DNA from: Streptomyces humidus | GTDB taxonomy: Bacteria; Actinomycetota; Actinomycetes; Streptomycetales; Streptomycetaceae | Assembly (NCBI RefSeq): GCF_014649655.1 | Contig: NZ_BMTL01000020.1 | Span: 121,968 to 185,967, forward strand | Length of the DNA: 64,000 nucleotides | Reading direction: 5' to 3' | Shown here: piece after piece, positions 32,093 through 40,242 of the stretch | How positions within the stretch are numbered: the first letter of the stretch is position 1 | Layout: each line of letters begins with the position of its first letter | The notes under the pieces: model-generated | Databases searched by the model: none | The model's input: only the letters and a program-made list of their open reading frames with translations | Told to the model about the DNA's origin: nothing | Position numbers and translations under genes: made by a program

Positions 32093-33712
32093 ATGGGACA
32101 TCTGGAAGCCGCGCACCTCGAGTACTACCTCCCCGACGGGAGGGCGCTGCTGGGCGACGTCTCCTTCCGGGTGGGCGAGGGGGCCGTCGTGGCCCTGGTC
32201 GGCCCGAACGGCGCCGGCAAGACCACTTTGCTGCGGCTGATCTCCAGCGAGCTGAAACCGCACGGCGGGACCGTCACGGTGAGCGGCGGCCTGGGCGTGA
32301 TGCGCCAGTTCGTCGGCTCGGTACGGGACGAGACGACCGTCCGCGACCTGCTGGTGTCCGTCGCGTCGCCCCGCATCCGCGAGGTCGCGCAGGCCGTCGA
32401 CAAGGCCGAGCACGCGATCATGACCGTCGACGACGAGGCCGCCCAGCTGGGCTACGCGCAGGCCCTCTCCGACTGGGCGGAGGTACGCGGCTACGAGGCC
32501 GAGACGCTGTGGGACATGTGCACCACGGCCGCCCTGGGCGTCCCCTACGACAAGGCCCAGTTCCGCCTCGTGCGCACCCTGTCCGGCGGTGAGCAGAAGC
32601 GCCTCGTGCTGGAGGCGCTGCTGCGCGGCCACGACGAGGTGCTCCTCCTCGACGAGCCCGACAACTACCTGGACGTGCCCGGCAAGCGCTGGCTGGAGGA
32701 ACGGCTGAAGGAGACCCGCAAGACGGTCCTGTTCGTCTCCCACGACCGTGAACTCCTCTCCCGCGCCGCCGAGAAGATCGTCTCCGTCGAGCCCGGCCCG
32801 GCCGGCGCCGACGCCTGGGTGCACGGTGGAGGCTTCGCCACCTACCACGAGGCACGGCGCGAACGCTTCGCCCGCTTCGAGGAGTTGCGCCGCCGCTGGG
32901 ACGAGAAGCACGCCCAGCTGAAGAAGCTCGTCCTGAGCCTGCGTCAGGCGGCCTCCATCAGCCACGAGTTGGCCTCTCGTTACCAGGCCGCCCAGACCAG
33001 GCTGCGCAAGTTCGAGGAGGTCGGACCGCCGCCCGAGCCGCCCCGCGAGCAGGACATCACGATGCGTCTCAAGGGCGGCCGCACCGGCGTACGGGCCGTC
33101 ACCTGCAAGGGACTCGAACTCACCGGCCTGATGAAGCCGTTCGACCTGGAGGTCTTCTACGGCGAGCGCGTCGCCGTCCTGGGCTCCAACGGCTCCGGCA
33201 AGTCCCACTTCCTGCGTCTGCTGGCAGGCGAGCCCGTGGAGCACACCGGGGAGTGGAAGCTCGGCGCGCGCGTGGTCCCCGGCCACTTCGCCCAGACCCA
33301 CGCCCACCCCGAGCTGCTGGGCCGCACCCTGCTGGACATCCTGTGGAGCGAACACTCCCAGGACCGGGGCGCGGCCATGTCCCGGCTGCGCCGCTACGAG
33401 CTGACCCAGCAGGCGGAACAGACCTTCGACCGGCTCTCCGGCGGCCAGCAGGCCCGTTTCCAGATCCTGCTGCTCGAACTCCAGGGCGTCACGGCGCTGC
33501 TCCTCGACGAGCCCACCGACAACCTCGACCTGGAGTCGGCCGAAGCGCTGCAGGAGGGCCTGGAGGCCTTCGACGGGACGGTCCTGGCCGTCACCCATGA
33601 CCGCTGGTTCGCCCGCTCCTTCGACCGCTACCTGGTCTTCGGCAGTGACGGCCGGGTCCGCGAGACCTCGGAGCCGGTCTGGGACGAGCGGCGTGTGGAG
33701 CGCGCCAGGTGA
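32093..33712 (+). CDS. ABC-F family ribosome-associated ATPase
   Basis: 539 residues with two ABC cassettes and no transmembrane part, so a soluble ABC-F protein acting at the ribosomal E site, not a transporter. Cassette 1: GPNGAGKTT, signature LSGGEQKRL, LLLDEPDNYLD. Cassette 2: GSNGSGKSH, signature LSGGQQARF, LLLDEPTDNLD. A coiled linker (FEELRRRWDEKHAQLKKLVL) lies between. Some relatives protect against ribosome-targeting antibiotics; others are housekeeping. Leaderless start and own terminator show it is monocistronic. Confidence 0.9.
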   Translation: MGHLEAAHLEYYLPDGRALLGDVSFRVGEGAVVALVGPNGAGKTTLLRLISSELKPHGGTVTVSGGLGVMRQFVGSVRDETTVRDLLVSVASPRIREVAQAVDKAEHAIMTVDDEAAQLGYAQALSDWAEVRGYEAETLWDMCTTAALGVPYDKAQFRLVRTLSGGEQKRLVLEALLRGHDEVLLLDEPDNYLDVPGKRWLEERLKETRKTVLFVSHDRELLSRAAEKIVSVEPGPAGADAWVHGGGFATYHEARRERFARFEELRRRWDEKHAQLKKLVLSLRQAASISHELASRYQAAQTRLRKFEEVGPPPEPPREQDITMRLKGGRTGVRAVTCKGLELTGLMKPFDLEVFYGERVAVLGSNGSGKSHFLRLLAGEPVEHTGEWKLGARVVPGHFAQTHAHPELLGRTLLDILWSEHSQDRGAAMSRLRRYELTQQAEQTFDRLSGGQQARFQILLLELQGVTALLLDEPTDNLDLESAEALQEGLEAFDGTVLAVTHDRWFARSFDRYLVFGSDGRVRETSEPVWDERRVERAR

Positions 33713-33719
33713 CGGGCCC

Positions 33720-33746
33720 GGCGCCCCGCCGACGCGGCGGCGCGCC
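33720..33746 (+). terminator. ABC-F gene terminator
   Basis: Two stem blocks (GGCGC/GCGCC and CCGCCG/CGGCGG) separated by one C-C mismatch, 3-base loop, starting 8 bases after the stop. Confidence 0.6.
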
Positions 33747-33953
33747 CGGAGCCGTCCGCCGGTTCCTCCCGGCACACGGAGGCCCGGGGGCCGGAATGTT
33801 CGTACAGTGGATGCAGGAACGGATGCAGAAGAGCGAGACGGATGGCTCCCTCCCCGAGCCTGCCCGGGGGCAGTGCCGGCAGTGATTCCCGGGCGCGGCG
33901 GCCACCCGAACCGTAGGAACCGTAGGGACGACCACGACGAGCGGGGCACCACC

Positions 33954-34256
33954 ATGACCGGAGTCGACCCGGACCGGCTGGACGACCAGCAGCTGATGCG
34001 AGAGCTCGAGACGATCCACCGTACGCGCCACGACACTCTGCTGTACGGCTCGAACGACGCGTTGCGCGCCCACAACGACCGCATGGCCCGGCTGGAGGGC
34101 GAGTATCTGCGCCGCAACCCGAGCCGCTTCGTCTCTCCGGGCCGCACCCGCGAAGGGGCCCGGGAGCGCACCGCCGGTGCGGCCGGGCGCGGCCCGGCCG
34201 ACGCTCCGGTCGGCAAGTGGGGACCGGGGACGACGGCCGGCCCCGGCGGAGCCTGA
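33954..34256 (+). CDS. DUF6158-type protein
   Basis: 100 residues: RLDDQQLMRELETIHRTRHD, TLLYGSNDALRAHNDRMARL, EGEYLRRNPSRFVSPGRTRE, then a disordered Gly/Ala tail. I recall this as the small actinobacterial DUF6158 family; function unknown. ATG at 33954 has no strong ribosome site. A duplicated 9-mer (GAACCGTAG twice) lies about 30-45 bases upstream. Confidence 0.75.
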   Translation: MTGVDPDRLDDQQLMRELETIHRTRHDTLLYGSNDALRAHNDRMARLEGEYLRRNPSRFVSPGRTREGARERTAGAAGRGPADAPVGKWGPGTTAGPGGA

Positions 34257-34331
34257 CGGGCTCACCTGGTCCGGGACGCGCGGGCGCTCCGGACGCCGCC
34301 GGTCCGTCAGCCCGGCCGGTCCGGTCGCCCG

Positions 34332-34874
34332 TCAGTCGCCTTCCGCGGCGAACACGCGCAGGTACGCCTCGCAGAACGCCGCCAGGTCGTCCGGCTTGCG
34401 GCTGGTGACGAGCTTGGCGGGACCGTGGTCGCAGATCTGCACCTGCTCGTCGACCCAGTCGCCGCCCGCGTTGCGGACGTCCGTCCGCAGGCTCGGCCAC
34501 GAGGTCAGCACCCGGCCCCGGACGACGTCGGCCTCGATCAGGATCCACGGGGCGTGGCAGATCGCGGCGACCGGGCGGCCCTGCTCGAAGAACGCCCTGA
34601 CGAACGCGACCGCCTTGTCGTCGGTGCGCAGGAAGTCGGGGTTGGCGACTCCGCCCGGCAGGACCAGCCCGCCGAAGGAGTCGGCGGAGACCTCGCCCAC
34701 CACCTCGTCCACCATGAACGTGTCGGCCTTGTCGAGGTGGTCGAAGGCCTGGACCTTGCCCGGGCCGGTCGACACCAGTACGGGTTCGTGACCCGCGTCC
34801 ACGGCGGCCTGCCAGGGCTCGGTGAGCTCGACCTGCTCGACGCCTTCCGGTGCCGTCAGAAACGCGATGCGCAT
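34332..34874 (-). CDS. DJ-1/PfpI family protein
   Basis: 180 residues of the type 1 glutamine amidotransferase-like PfpI/YraA group, whose members act as deglycases, proteases or chaperones in stress. The nucleophile elbow is VAAICHAPWILIEADVVRGR (Cys followed by His), with FGGLVLPGGVANPDFLR before it and SWPSLRTDVRNAGGDWVDEQ after. ATG at 34874 with AAAGGA 12 bases upstream; longer reading frames to 34934 lack support. Confidence 0.88.
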   Translation of the reverse strand: MRIAFLTAPEGVEQVELTEPWQAAVDAGHEPVLVSTGPGKVQAFDHLDKADTFMVDEVVGEVSADSFGGLVLPGGVANPDFLRTDDKAVAFVRAFFEQGRPVAAICHAPWILIEADVVRGRVLTSWPSLRTDVRNAGGDWVDEQVQICDHGPAKLVTSRKPDDLAAFCEAYLRVFAAEGD

Positions 34875-35021
34875 GAGGGTTCGATGTCCTTTCCGTGTCA
34901 TCAGGGATGGCCGCGACAGGCCCTTACCGGCCACGGCGGCGACCAGGGAGGCCCGGCCCGCCGTGCCGGTCGGCTCCCGTGCCGGTCGGCCGCTGTGCCC
35001 GTCGGCCGTCGTGCCCCCCGG

Positions 35022-35399
35022 TCAGCCGGTGCCGACCAGCGCCTCGGCCAGTTGCTGCACATTGGCGTAGCGGTCCTTGTGCGGCAGTTCCTGTACCGCC
35101 TCCACGAGCGCGTCCGGCGCGTTCTCGCGGCGCAGGCCCACGGCCAGCGCGCCCGGTCCGGCGGGGAACGGGCTCCGTCCCAGGATCCGGGCGAGTTCCA
35201 GCCGAACCGCCTCCAGCGACGCCCGGGGGGTACCCGGCACCACCGGGCCGCCCCATACCTGGGGGTCGTCCTCGGCGGAGGGCTCCGGGTCGTGCCACTC
35301 CTCGGTGCGGGTGGGGTGTCCGGACCTCAGCAGGCCCTGCAGTTCGTGCTTCATCTCGTCGTCCCGGTGCACGCTCAGCCGGTCACTGCCTCGCTGCAT
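35022..35399 (-). CDS. DUF2795 family protein
   Basis: 125 residues. The C-terminal part (APDALVEAVQELPHKDRYAN, VQQLAEALVGTG) is the DUF2795 helical motif; the front is polar with EWHDPEPSAEDDP. ATG at 35399 has GGAGG 7 bases upstream. Function unknown; small stress-associated proteins with this domain are common in actinobacteria. Confidence 0.75.
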   Translation of the reverse strand: MQRGSDRLSVHRDDEMKHELQGLLRSGHPTRTEEWHDPEPSAEDDPQVWGGPVVPGTPRASLEAVRLELARILGRSPFPAGPGALAVGLRRENAPDALVEAVQELPHKDRYANVQQLAEALVGTG

Positions 35400-35537
35400 G
35401 TCTCGCCCTCCAGATCTTCGGGTGGCCACCGCGTACCCGAGGAGGACAGGCCGACACGGATTCGACGCCGGGCTCTTCGAAAAACACCTTGACCTGCAAT
35501 GACGACCCTGCGGAGCGAGCCGGCCGAGCCGGTGGGC

Positions 35538-37367
35538 CTATCCGGTCTCCGGGCCCGGCAGGAACTCCTGCAACTTCGCCTTGAAGGCGTGCCGGACCAC
35601 GGCGCCCGCGTCGGGCCCGCCCTTCAGGACGGCCGCGGCCGCGGCCCCCAGCTGCTCCCAGGTGGCGTGCGCGGGGACCGGCGGCACGGACGGGTCGGTG
35701 AGGAACTCCACGACCGCCGGGCCGTCCGCCGCCAGGGCGGTGCGCCAGCCCGACTCCACCTCCTCGGGCGTCTCCACCCGCACCCCGGTCAGCCCCAGGG
35801 AGCGGGCGAACGCCGCGTACGGCACGTCCGGCACGTCCGGCGACCGCCGCGACGGGGCGAGGGACGGGCCGTCCTCCGCGGCCCGCGGGCGCCCGCCGCC
35901 CTGGTCGGCGCCGCGGTCGTTCCACACCGCGACGACCAGTCGCGGGTCCTGCCACAGGTCCTTGTAGCTCGCCGCGGTGATCAGCTCCGTGAGTCCGTCC
36001 AGCCGCATCGCCCCGTCGCCCGCCAGCGCGATCACCGGCCGGTCCGGGTGGGCGAACTTCGCGCCGATCGCATACGGCACGGCGCAGCCCGTCGCCGCCA
36101 GGCCGCCGGAGAGGACTCCGCGCATGCCGGGCCGCATCGTCAGATGGCGGGCGTACCAGGCAGTCACGGAGCCGGAGTCGCAGGTGACGATCGAGTCCGG
36201 CGGCAGCAACGCATCCAGCACGTGGGCCACCAGCTCCGGGTTGACCGGGTCGGCCGACAGCCGCGACCGGCGGTCCAGCACCTCGTCCCAGCGCCGTACG
36301 TTGGCGCAAACGGTTTCGAACCACTCGCGGCCGCGTTCCTCACCCCTTGTCAACGGGATCAGCCGATCCAGCGTCGCCCGCACGTCCGCGACGAGCTCCA
36401 CCTCGTACGGACGGCCCGTCGCGGTCAGGTCCGGTTCGACGCCGATCCGGACACTCCGCGCACGGCCCGGCTCCGGCAGGAACCCCGGGTCCGAGAACGA
36501 GGATCCGATCGCCAACAGGGTGTCGCAGTCGCGCATCAGCTCGTACGACGGGCGGGTGCCCAGCGGGCCGACCGTGCCGGTGACGTACGGGAGTTGGTCG
36601 CCGACGACGTCCTTGCCGAGCAGCTCCTCGGCCACACCCGCGCCGAGCAGCTCGGCGATCCGCCGTACCTCGGCGCTCGCGCCGGCAGCACCTCGACCGA
36701 CGAGGATCGCCACCTTGTCACCGGAGTTGAGGATCTCCGCGGCCCGCTCCAGCGACTCCCCGGACGGGGCCGCCGGTCCCATGCCCCGGCCGGGACCGGC
36801 CGGCACCGCTCCGAAGCCGGCCGGGTACTGCGGCCACTCCGGCCGCTCCGGGGCCTCCGGGCAGTGGAGTTCCTGGACGTCCTCGGGGACGACGAGCACG
36901 ACCGGGCAGCGGCGGGCGTACGCGGTGCGCAGCGCCCGGTCCAGGACGTCCGGCAGTTCCTGAGGAGACGTCACTGTCTCGAGGAACTCCGAGGCGACGT
37001 CCCGGAACAGCGCATACGGGTCCGTCTCCGGCCGCCGCGGGCCGTCCCTTCCCGTCCGTCGCAGACCGACGATCGCCAGAACCGGGACGCGGTCCAGTTT
37101 CGCGTCGTACAGGCCGCCGAGGAGATGGATCGCGTCCGGTCCCGCCGCCGCCGCGCACACCCCCGGGCGTCCGCCGACCCTGGCGTGGCCCACCGCCTGG
37201 AACGCGGACGTCCGGGCGTGCGGAGACCGCACGAGACGCGGCGCCTCCTCGCTGTCCCCGCAGGCGGTCAGCAGTGCGTCGACGCCGTCGCCGGGGCAGC
37301 CGAAGACGTGATCCACACCCCAGGCGTGCAGACGTCTCAGAATGTGTTCGCAGACCGTGGCGGTCAT
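35538..37367 (-). CDS. ThDP-dependent enzyme of the pyruvate oxidase/dehydrogenase type, catalytic Glu absent
   Basis: 609 residues with all three domains of PoxB-like enzymes: N-terminal pyrimidine domain (VDHVFGCPGDGVDALLTA, GPDAIHLLGGLYDAKLDRVP), central domain (AAEILNSGDKVAILVGRGA), C-terminal diphosphate domain (ALAGDGAMRLDGLTELITAA through VVAVWNDRGADQ, the GDG...N metal motif). Relatives read RHEEMAAF where the Glu activates the cofactor; here it is SPHARTSAF, so both Glu are gone. ATG at 37367 has GGGAGG 8 bases upstream. Either inactive, altered chemistry, or decaying. Confidence 0.82.
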   Translation of the reverse strand: MTATVCEHILRRLHAWGVDHVFGCPGDGVDALLTACGDSEEAPRLVRSPHARTSAFQAVGHARVGGRPGVCAAAAGPDAIHLLGGLYDAKLDRVPVLAIVGLRRTGRDGPRRPETDPYALFRDVASEFLETVTSPQELPDVLDRALRTAYARRCPVVLVVPEDVQELHCPEAPERPEWPQYPAGFGAVPAGPGRGMGPAAPSGESLERAAEILNSGDKVAILVGRGAAGASAEVRRIAELLGAGVAEELLGKDVVGDQLPYVTGTVGPLGTRPSYELMRDCDTLLAIGSSFSDPGFLPEPGRARSVRIGVEPDLTATGRPYEVELVADVRATLDRLIPLTRGEERGREWFETVCANVRRWDEVLDRRSRLSADPVNPELVAHVLDALLPPDSIVTCDSGSVTAWYARHLTMRPGMRGVLSGGLAATGCAVPYAIGAKFAHPDRPVIALAGDGAMRLDGLTELITAASYKDLWQDPRLVVAVWNDRGADQGGGRPRAAEDGPSLAPSRRSPDVPDVPYAAFARSLGLTGVRVETPEEVESGWRTALAADGPAVVEFLTDPSVPPVPAHATWEQLGAAAAAVLKGGPDAGAVVRHAFKAKLQEFLPGPETG

Positions 37368-37416
37368 GAACGGGACCTCCCTGACAGGGGGAAGAGCGGA
37401 AGCGCGGGAGCCGGCG

Positions 37417-37668
37417 GTGCACGGCACGGGTGACCCCGCGGGCCGTCCGGAAACCTGGGCGGTGTTCGGGGGCGACCGGGAGGCCGTCCGGCCCCGGCTC
37501 GCCGCGCTGCCCGAGCGAGAGCGGACGATCTTGTACATGAGGTGCTTCGGGGACATGACGCAGTGCCGGATCGCCGAGCAGCTGGGCATCTCGCAGATGC
37601 ATGTGTCCCGGCTGATCAACCGGTGCTGCAACCGGTTGCGGAAACAGATCCTGAACGACGCGGTGTAG
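37417..37668 (+). CDS. Stand-alone sigma factor region 4 protein
   Basis: 83 residues. RLAALPERERTILYMRCFGD, MTQCRIAEQLGISQMHVSRL and INRCCNRLRKQIL reproduce region 4 of SigB/SigF-type sigma factors including the HTH, but regions 2 and 3 are absent. GTG at 37417 has GGGAG 6 bases upstream, so it may be a genuine small gene and not just a remnant; it could bind -35 elements or compete for RNA polymerase. It runs divergently from the ThDP enzyme gene 50 bases away. Confidence 0.6.
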   Translation: MHGTGDPAGRPETWAVFGGDREAVRPRLAALPERERTILYMRCFGDMTQCRIAEQLGISQMHVSRLINRCCNRLRKQILNDAV

Positions 37669-37720
37669 CAGGACGCCTCGCGGGACTGCAGGTCGGACAC
37701 CCGGCGCCCAGCCCGGCGGC

Positions 37721-37762
37721 GGACGTCAGACGGGGGACGTCAGACGGGGAGGTCAGACGGTG
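37721..37762 (+). repeat. Three imperfect 14-15 bp tandem repeats
   Basis: Copies of GGACGTCAGACGG follow each other after the sigma-like gene, the third shortened to GGTCAGACGG. Confidence 0.6.
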
Positions 37763-37866
37763 GACGCCCGACGGCGACAACGGCTTGTGTCACCCGCATG
37801 GGGGTGCCTGTCGCGCCAATGGCGGTCGGCCGCGCGCGGTCCGGGCACCCTCGGGCTGTGATGGCT

Positions 37867-37886
37867 GTGGGGCGGCGACGCCCCAC
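37867..37886 (+). promoter_or_regulatory. Leader hairpin with GNRA tetraloop
   Basis: GTGGGGCG-GCGA-CGCCCCAC: 8-bp stem closed by a GCGA tetraloop, 17 bases before the GAAGGAG of the next gene. Could stabilise the leader or affect translation. Confidence 0.35.
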
Positions 37887-37916
37887 CCCGCAGCCACCGG
37901 CCGAAGGAGCCGCCCC

Positions 37917-38723
37917 ATGGGTCGCACCGCCCACTTCCTCTCCGCCCTGGCCGTGGCCGGCGCCGTCCTGGTCGCCGTCGGTCCGGCCGCCTCCGCGGAC
38001 CCGGCGGCGCAGGTCAGCCCGGGCAGCGTCGCCCCCGGCGGCAGCGTCAGCGTGTCCGTCTCCTGCGGTCCTCTCGCCGCCCCCGCTCCCGAGAGTCTCG
38101 AAGCCACCTCGCCGGCCTTCGCCGAGGGCACGGTCAAGCTGAGCAAGGTCCCCGGCGACGAAGCGCAGGACGGGACCGCCTACCGCGGCACCGCCCGGAT
38201 CGCGCCCGCCGCCGACCTGGAGGCGGAGCCCGGCGCGGCGGGAGCGGACGCGGCGGGAACTGATGCGGCCGGGGCGGACGCGGCCGGGGTGGACACGGTG
38301 GGGGCGGACGCCGCGTGGACCGTCGACGGCACCTGCCCGGCCGAGCCCGGCGCCCAGGGCAAGCCCTGGAGCGCGGCCCTGAAGGTCGCACACGACCGGA
38401 CGCAGCCCTGCGTGACGCCGACCGCCGACGCGTCCTGCGGCACCGGCCGGCCGTGCCCGCAGGCCCCGGGCGCCTCCCAGCCGCACTCCGACGCCTGCCC
38501 CACCACCCGGCCGTGCGCCCGGCCCGAGCCGCAGCAGCACGGCACCGCGTCCGAGGAGGCCTCCTGCGCCCCGGCGACCGTCGACCACGGCGTACGGGCC
38601 GGCGAAGGCGGCGCCTTCACCGACTCCGTGCCCGCGCTGGTCGCGGGCGGACTGCTGATCGCCGGAGCGCTCGGCGCCGCCGTGCACCGACTTCGCCGCC
38701 GGGCTCCCGCGGGCGACGCCTGA
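37917..38723 (+). CDS. Secreted, membrane-anchored low-complexity protein
   Basis: 268 residues. Signal peptide about 1-27 (GRTAHFLSALAVAGAVLVAV, GPAASA), then an Ig-like-looking stretch (VSPGSVAPGGSVSVSVSCGP) common in Streptomyces surface proteins, a run of GADAAG-type repeats, a Cys-containing Pro/Thr region, and a C-terminal transmembrane helix (LVAGGLLIAGALGAAVHRLR) with a basic end. No LPxTG motif. Likely cell-surface anchored. ATG at 37917 has GAAGGAG 8 bases upstream. Function unknown. Confidence 0.75.
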   Translation: MGRTAHFLSALAVAGAVLVAVGPAASADPAAQVSPGSVAPGGSVSVSVSCGPLAAPAPESLEATSPAFAEGTVKLSKVPGDEAQDGTAYRGTARIAPAADLEAEPGAAGADAAGTDAAGADAAGVDTVGADAAWTVDGTCPAEPGAQGKPWSAALKVAHDRTQPCVTPTADASCGTGRPCPQAPGASQPHSDACPTTRPCARPEPQQHGTASEEASCAPATVDHGVRAGEGGAFTDSVPALVAGGLLIAGALGAAVHRLRRRAPAGDA

Positions 38724-38828
38724 CCGCGGCGGACGGGTTTCCCGGCCCGCGATGTGACCGGGGCAACGCCGGCGGGCGGTGATGGGGCCCGGCCCCACGG
38801 GGTACTCAGCCCCCAGGGGCACGATCCG

Positions 38829-38877
38829 CCTCGTACGAGGATCCGGCCCCCTGCGAACGCCGAGTCCCGTACGGGAC
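38829..38877 (+). promoter_or_regulatory. Two CGTACG-centred palindromes
   Basis: CCTCGTACGAGG (38829-38840) and GTCCCGTACGGGAC (38864-38877) are perfect, share the CGTACG core and are centred 36 bp apart, 100-150 bases before the PLP-fold gene. Paired operators are a reasonable reading. Confidence 0.45.
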
Positions 38878-38976
38878 GTCACGCACCACGCACCACGCGA
38901 CCCGCGTGCCGTCCCGCGGCCGGGACGGCACAGGGCGTCGAGGACGGCACCACGGACGGACTGCGCGGAGGACGCG

Positions 38977-40242
38977 ATGCGACGGACGGAACCGGAGGAC
39001 CACGGCCCCGTCCAGGACCACGGCCCCGTCCGCTACGGCCCGCCGCCTCCCACGGACGGACTGCCGGTGCTGCCCGAACTGGTCTCGGTGCTGGCCCGGG
39101 CGGCCGGCCGCGCCGAGGGCGAGCCGGTCGGCGGCGGCCCCGCCCTGCTCGACGCCGCGCGCGGCTACTGGTCCCGGCGAGGCGCCCCCGCCGAGCCGGG
39201 CCGGACCGTGGCCGGCCCCGGCGGACCCGCTCTGTTGCTCGCGCTGACCGCCGCCCTCGGCGGCGACGTCCTGGTGCCCCGGCCCTGTGCGGCCTGGTGG
39301 GCGCCCTACGCACGTCTGCTGGGACGGCCCGTGTTCCATGTGGCCACGCCCGCGGAGTGCGGCGGCGTCCCGGATCCCTACACCCTGCTGGAGACCGTGC
39401 GGCGGGTGCGCGCCGAGGGCGGCGACCCGCGACTGCTGGTGCTGTCCGTGGCCGACGACCCCACCGCCACCGTCGCGCCGCCCGAGGTGCTGCACGAAGC
39501 CGTGGAGGCCGCCGCGGGCGAGGGTCTGCACCTGGTCAGTGACGAGACCTGGCGCGACACGCTGCACGCCCCGCAGGAGACCGTCCTCGTCAGCCCGGCC
39601 GAGATGCTGCCCGAACGGGTCACCGTCGTCAGCGACCTCGCCGGTTCGCTGCTGCCGGCGGGCTGGCCGGCTGCGATCGCCCGGTTCCCCGGGTCCGCGG
39701 ACGGCGATGGCCTGCACGCGCGCGTGCTCGACGTGCTCACCGCCCTCGACGCGCGCGTGGCCGCCCCCGTGGCGGCCGCAGCCGCCTACGCCCTGGGCGA
39801 GCCGGAACCCGTCACCGCGCGCGTGGCCGCCGCAGTACGGCTGCACGCGCGCGTGGCGGACGCGCTGCACGCCGCCGTGGTCGCCGCGGGCGGCCTGGCC
39901 CGGCCGCCCAGGGCCGGCCGTCACCTGTACGCCGACCTGGGACCGCTGCGCGAGGCGCTGTCCGCGCACGGGGTCGGCGACGCCCAGGAACTGGAGGACT
40001 TCCTCTCCGCCCGGCTCGGCATGCCCGCGCCCGGCGGTCACCGCTTCGGGGACGACCTCGGGGCACTGCGGGTCCGGCTGTCCACCGGGATGCTCCTGGA
40101 CGGGACGGACGAGCAGCGCACGGAATGTCTCACTTCACCCACACCGTTGGAACTGCCGCACGTGCAAAGCGCGTTGATGCTCTTGAGGTCCGTCTTCGAC
40201 GATCTCCGCGACGACGCTCAGCGATGGGAGCCTCCTCGATGA
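38977..40242 (+). CDS. Aminotransferase-fold protein lacking the PLP lysine
   Basis: 421 residues of the class I/II aminotransferase fold: substrate-side Gly-rich segment TVAGPGGPALLLALTAALGG, LVLSVADDPTATVAPPEVLH (where enzymes have NNPTGTV), and HLVSDETWRDTL with the Asp that pairs the pyridine nitrogen. At the Schiff-base position, where enzymes read SLSK, it has VVSDLAGSLLPAGW: Ala replaces Lys. It is therefore unlikely to transaminate. ATG at 38977 has GGAGG 6 bases upstream. Its stop overlaps the MBL gene (ATGA), so the two probably work together. Confidence 0.78.
   Translation: MRRTEPEDHGPVQDHGPVRYGPPPPTDGLPVLPELVSVLARAAGRAEGEPVGGGPALLDAARGYWSRRGAPAEPGRTVAGPGGPALLLALTAALGGDVLVPRPCAAWWAPYARLLGRPVFHVATPAECGGVPDPYTLLETVRRVRAEGGDPRLLVLSVADDPTATVAPPEVLHEAVEAAAGEGLHLVSDETWRDTLHAPQETVLVSPAEMLPERVTVVSDLAGSLLPAGWPAAIARFPGSADGDGLHARVLDVLTALDARVAAPVAAAAAYALGEPEPVTARVAAAVRLHARVADALHAAVVAAGGLARPPRAGRHLYADLGPLREALSAHGVGDAQELEDFLSARLGMPAPGGHRFGDDLGALRVRLSTGMLLDGTDEQRTECLTSPTPLELPHVQSALMLLRSVFDDLRDDAQRWEPPR

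Noticed and set aside
33796..33885. 29-codon ORF with GGAGG upstream
   Set aside because: Ribosome-site spacing is too long (about 14 bases), and a promoter-like TACAGT lies inside it.
31796..34216. Open frame of 806 codons on the minus strand
   Set aside because: Shadow of the phosphatase and ABC-F genes.
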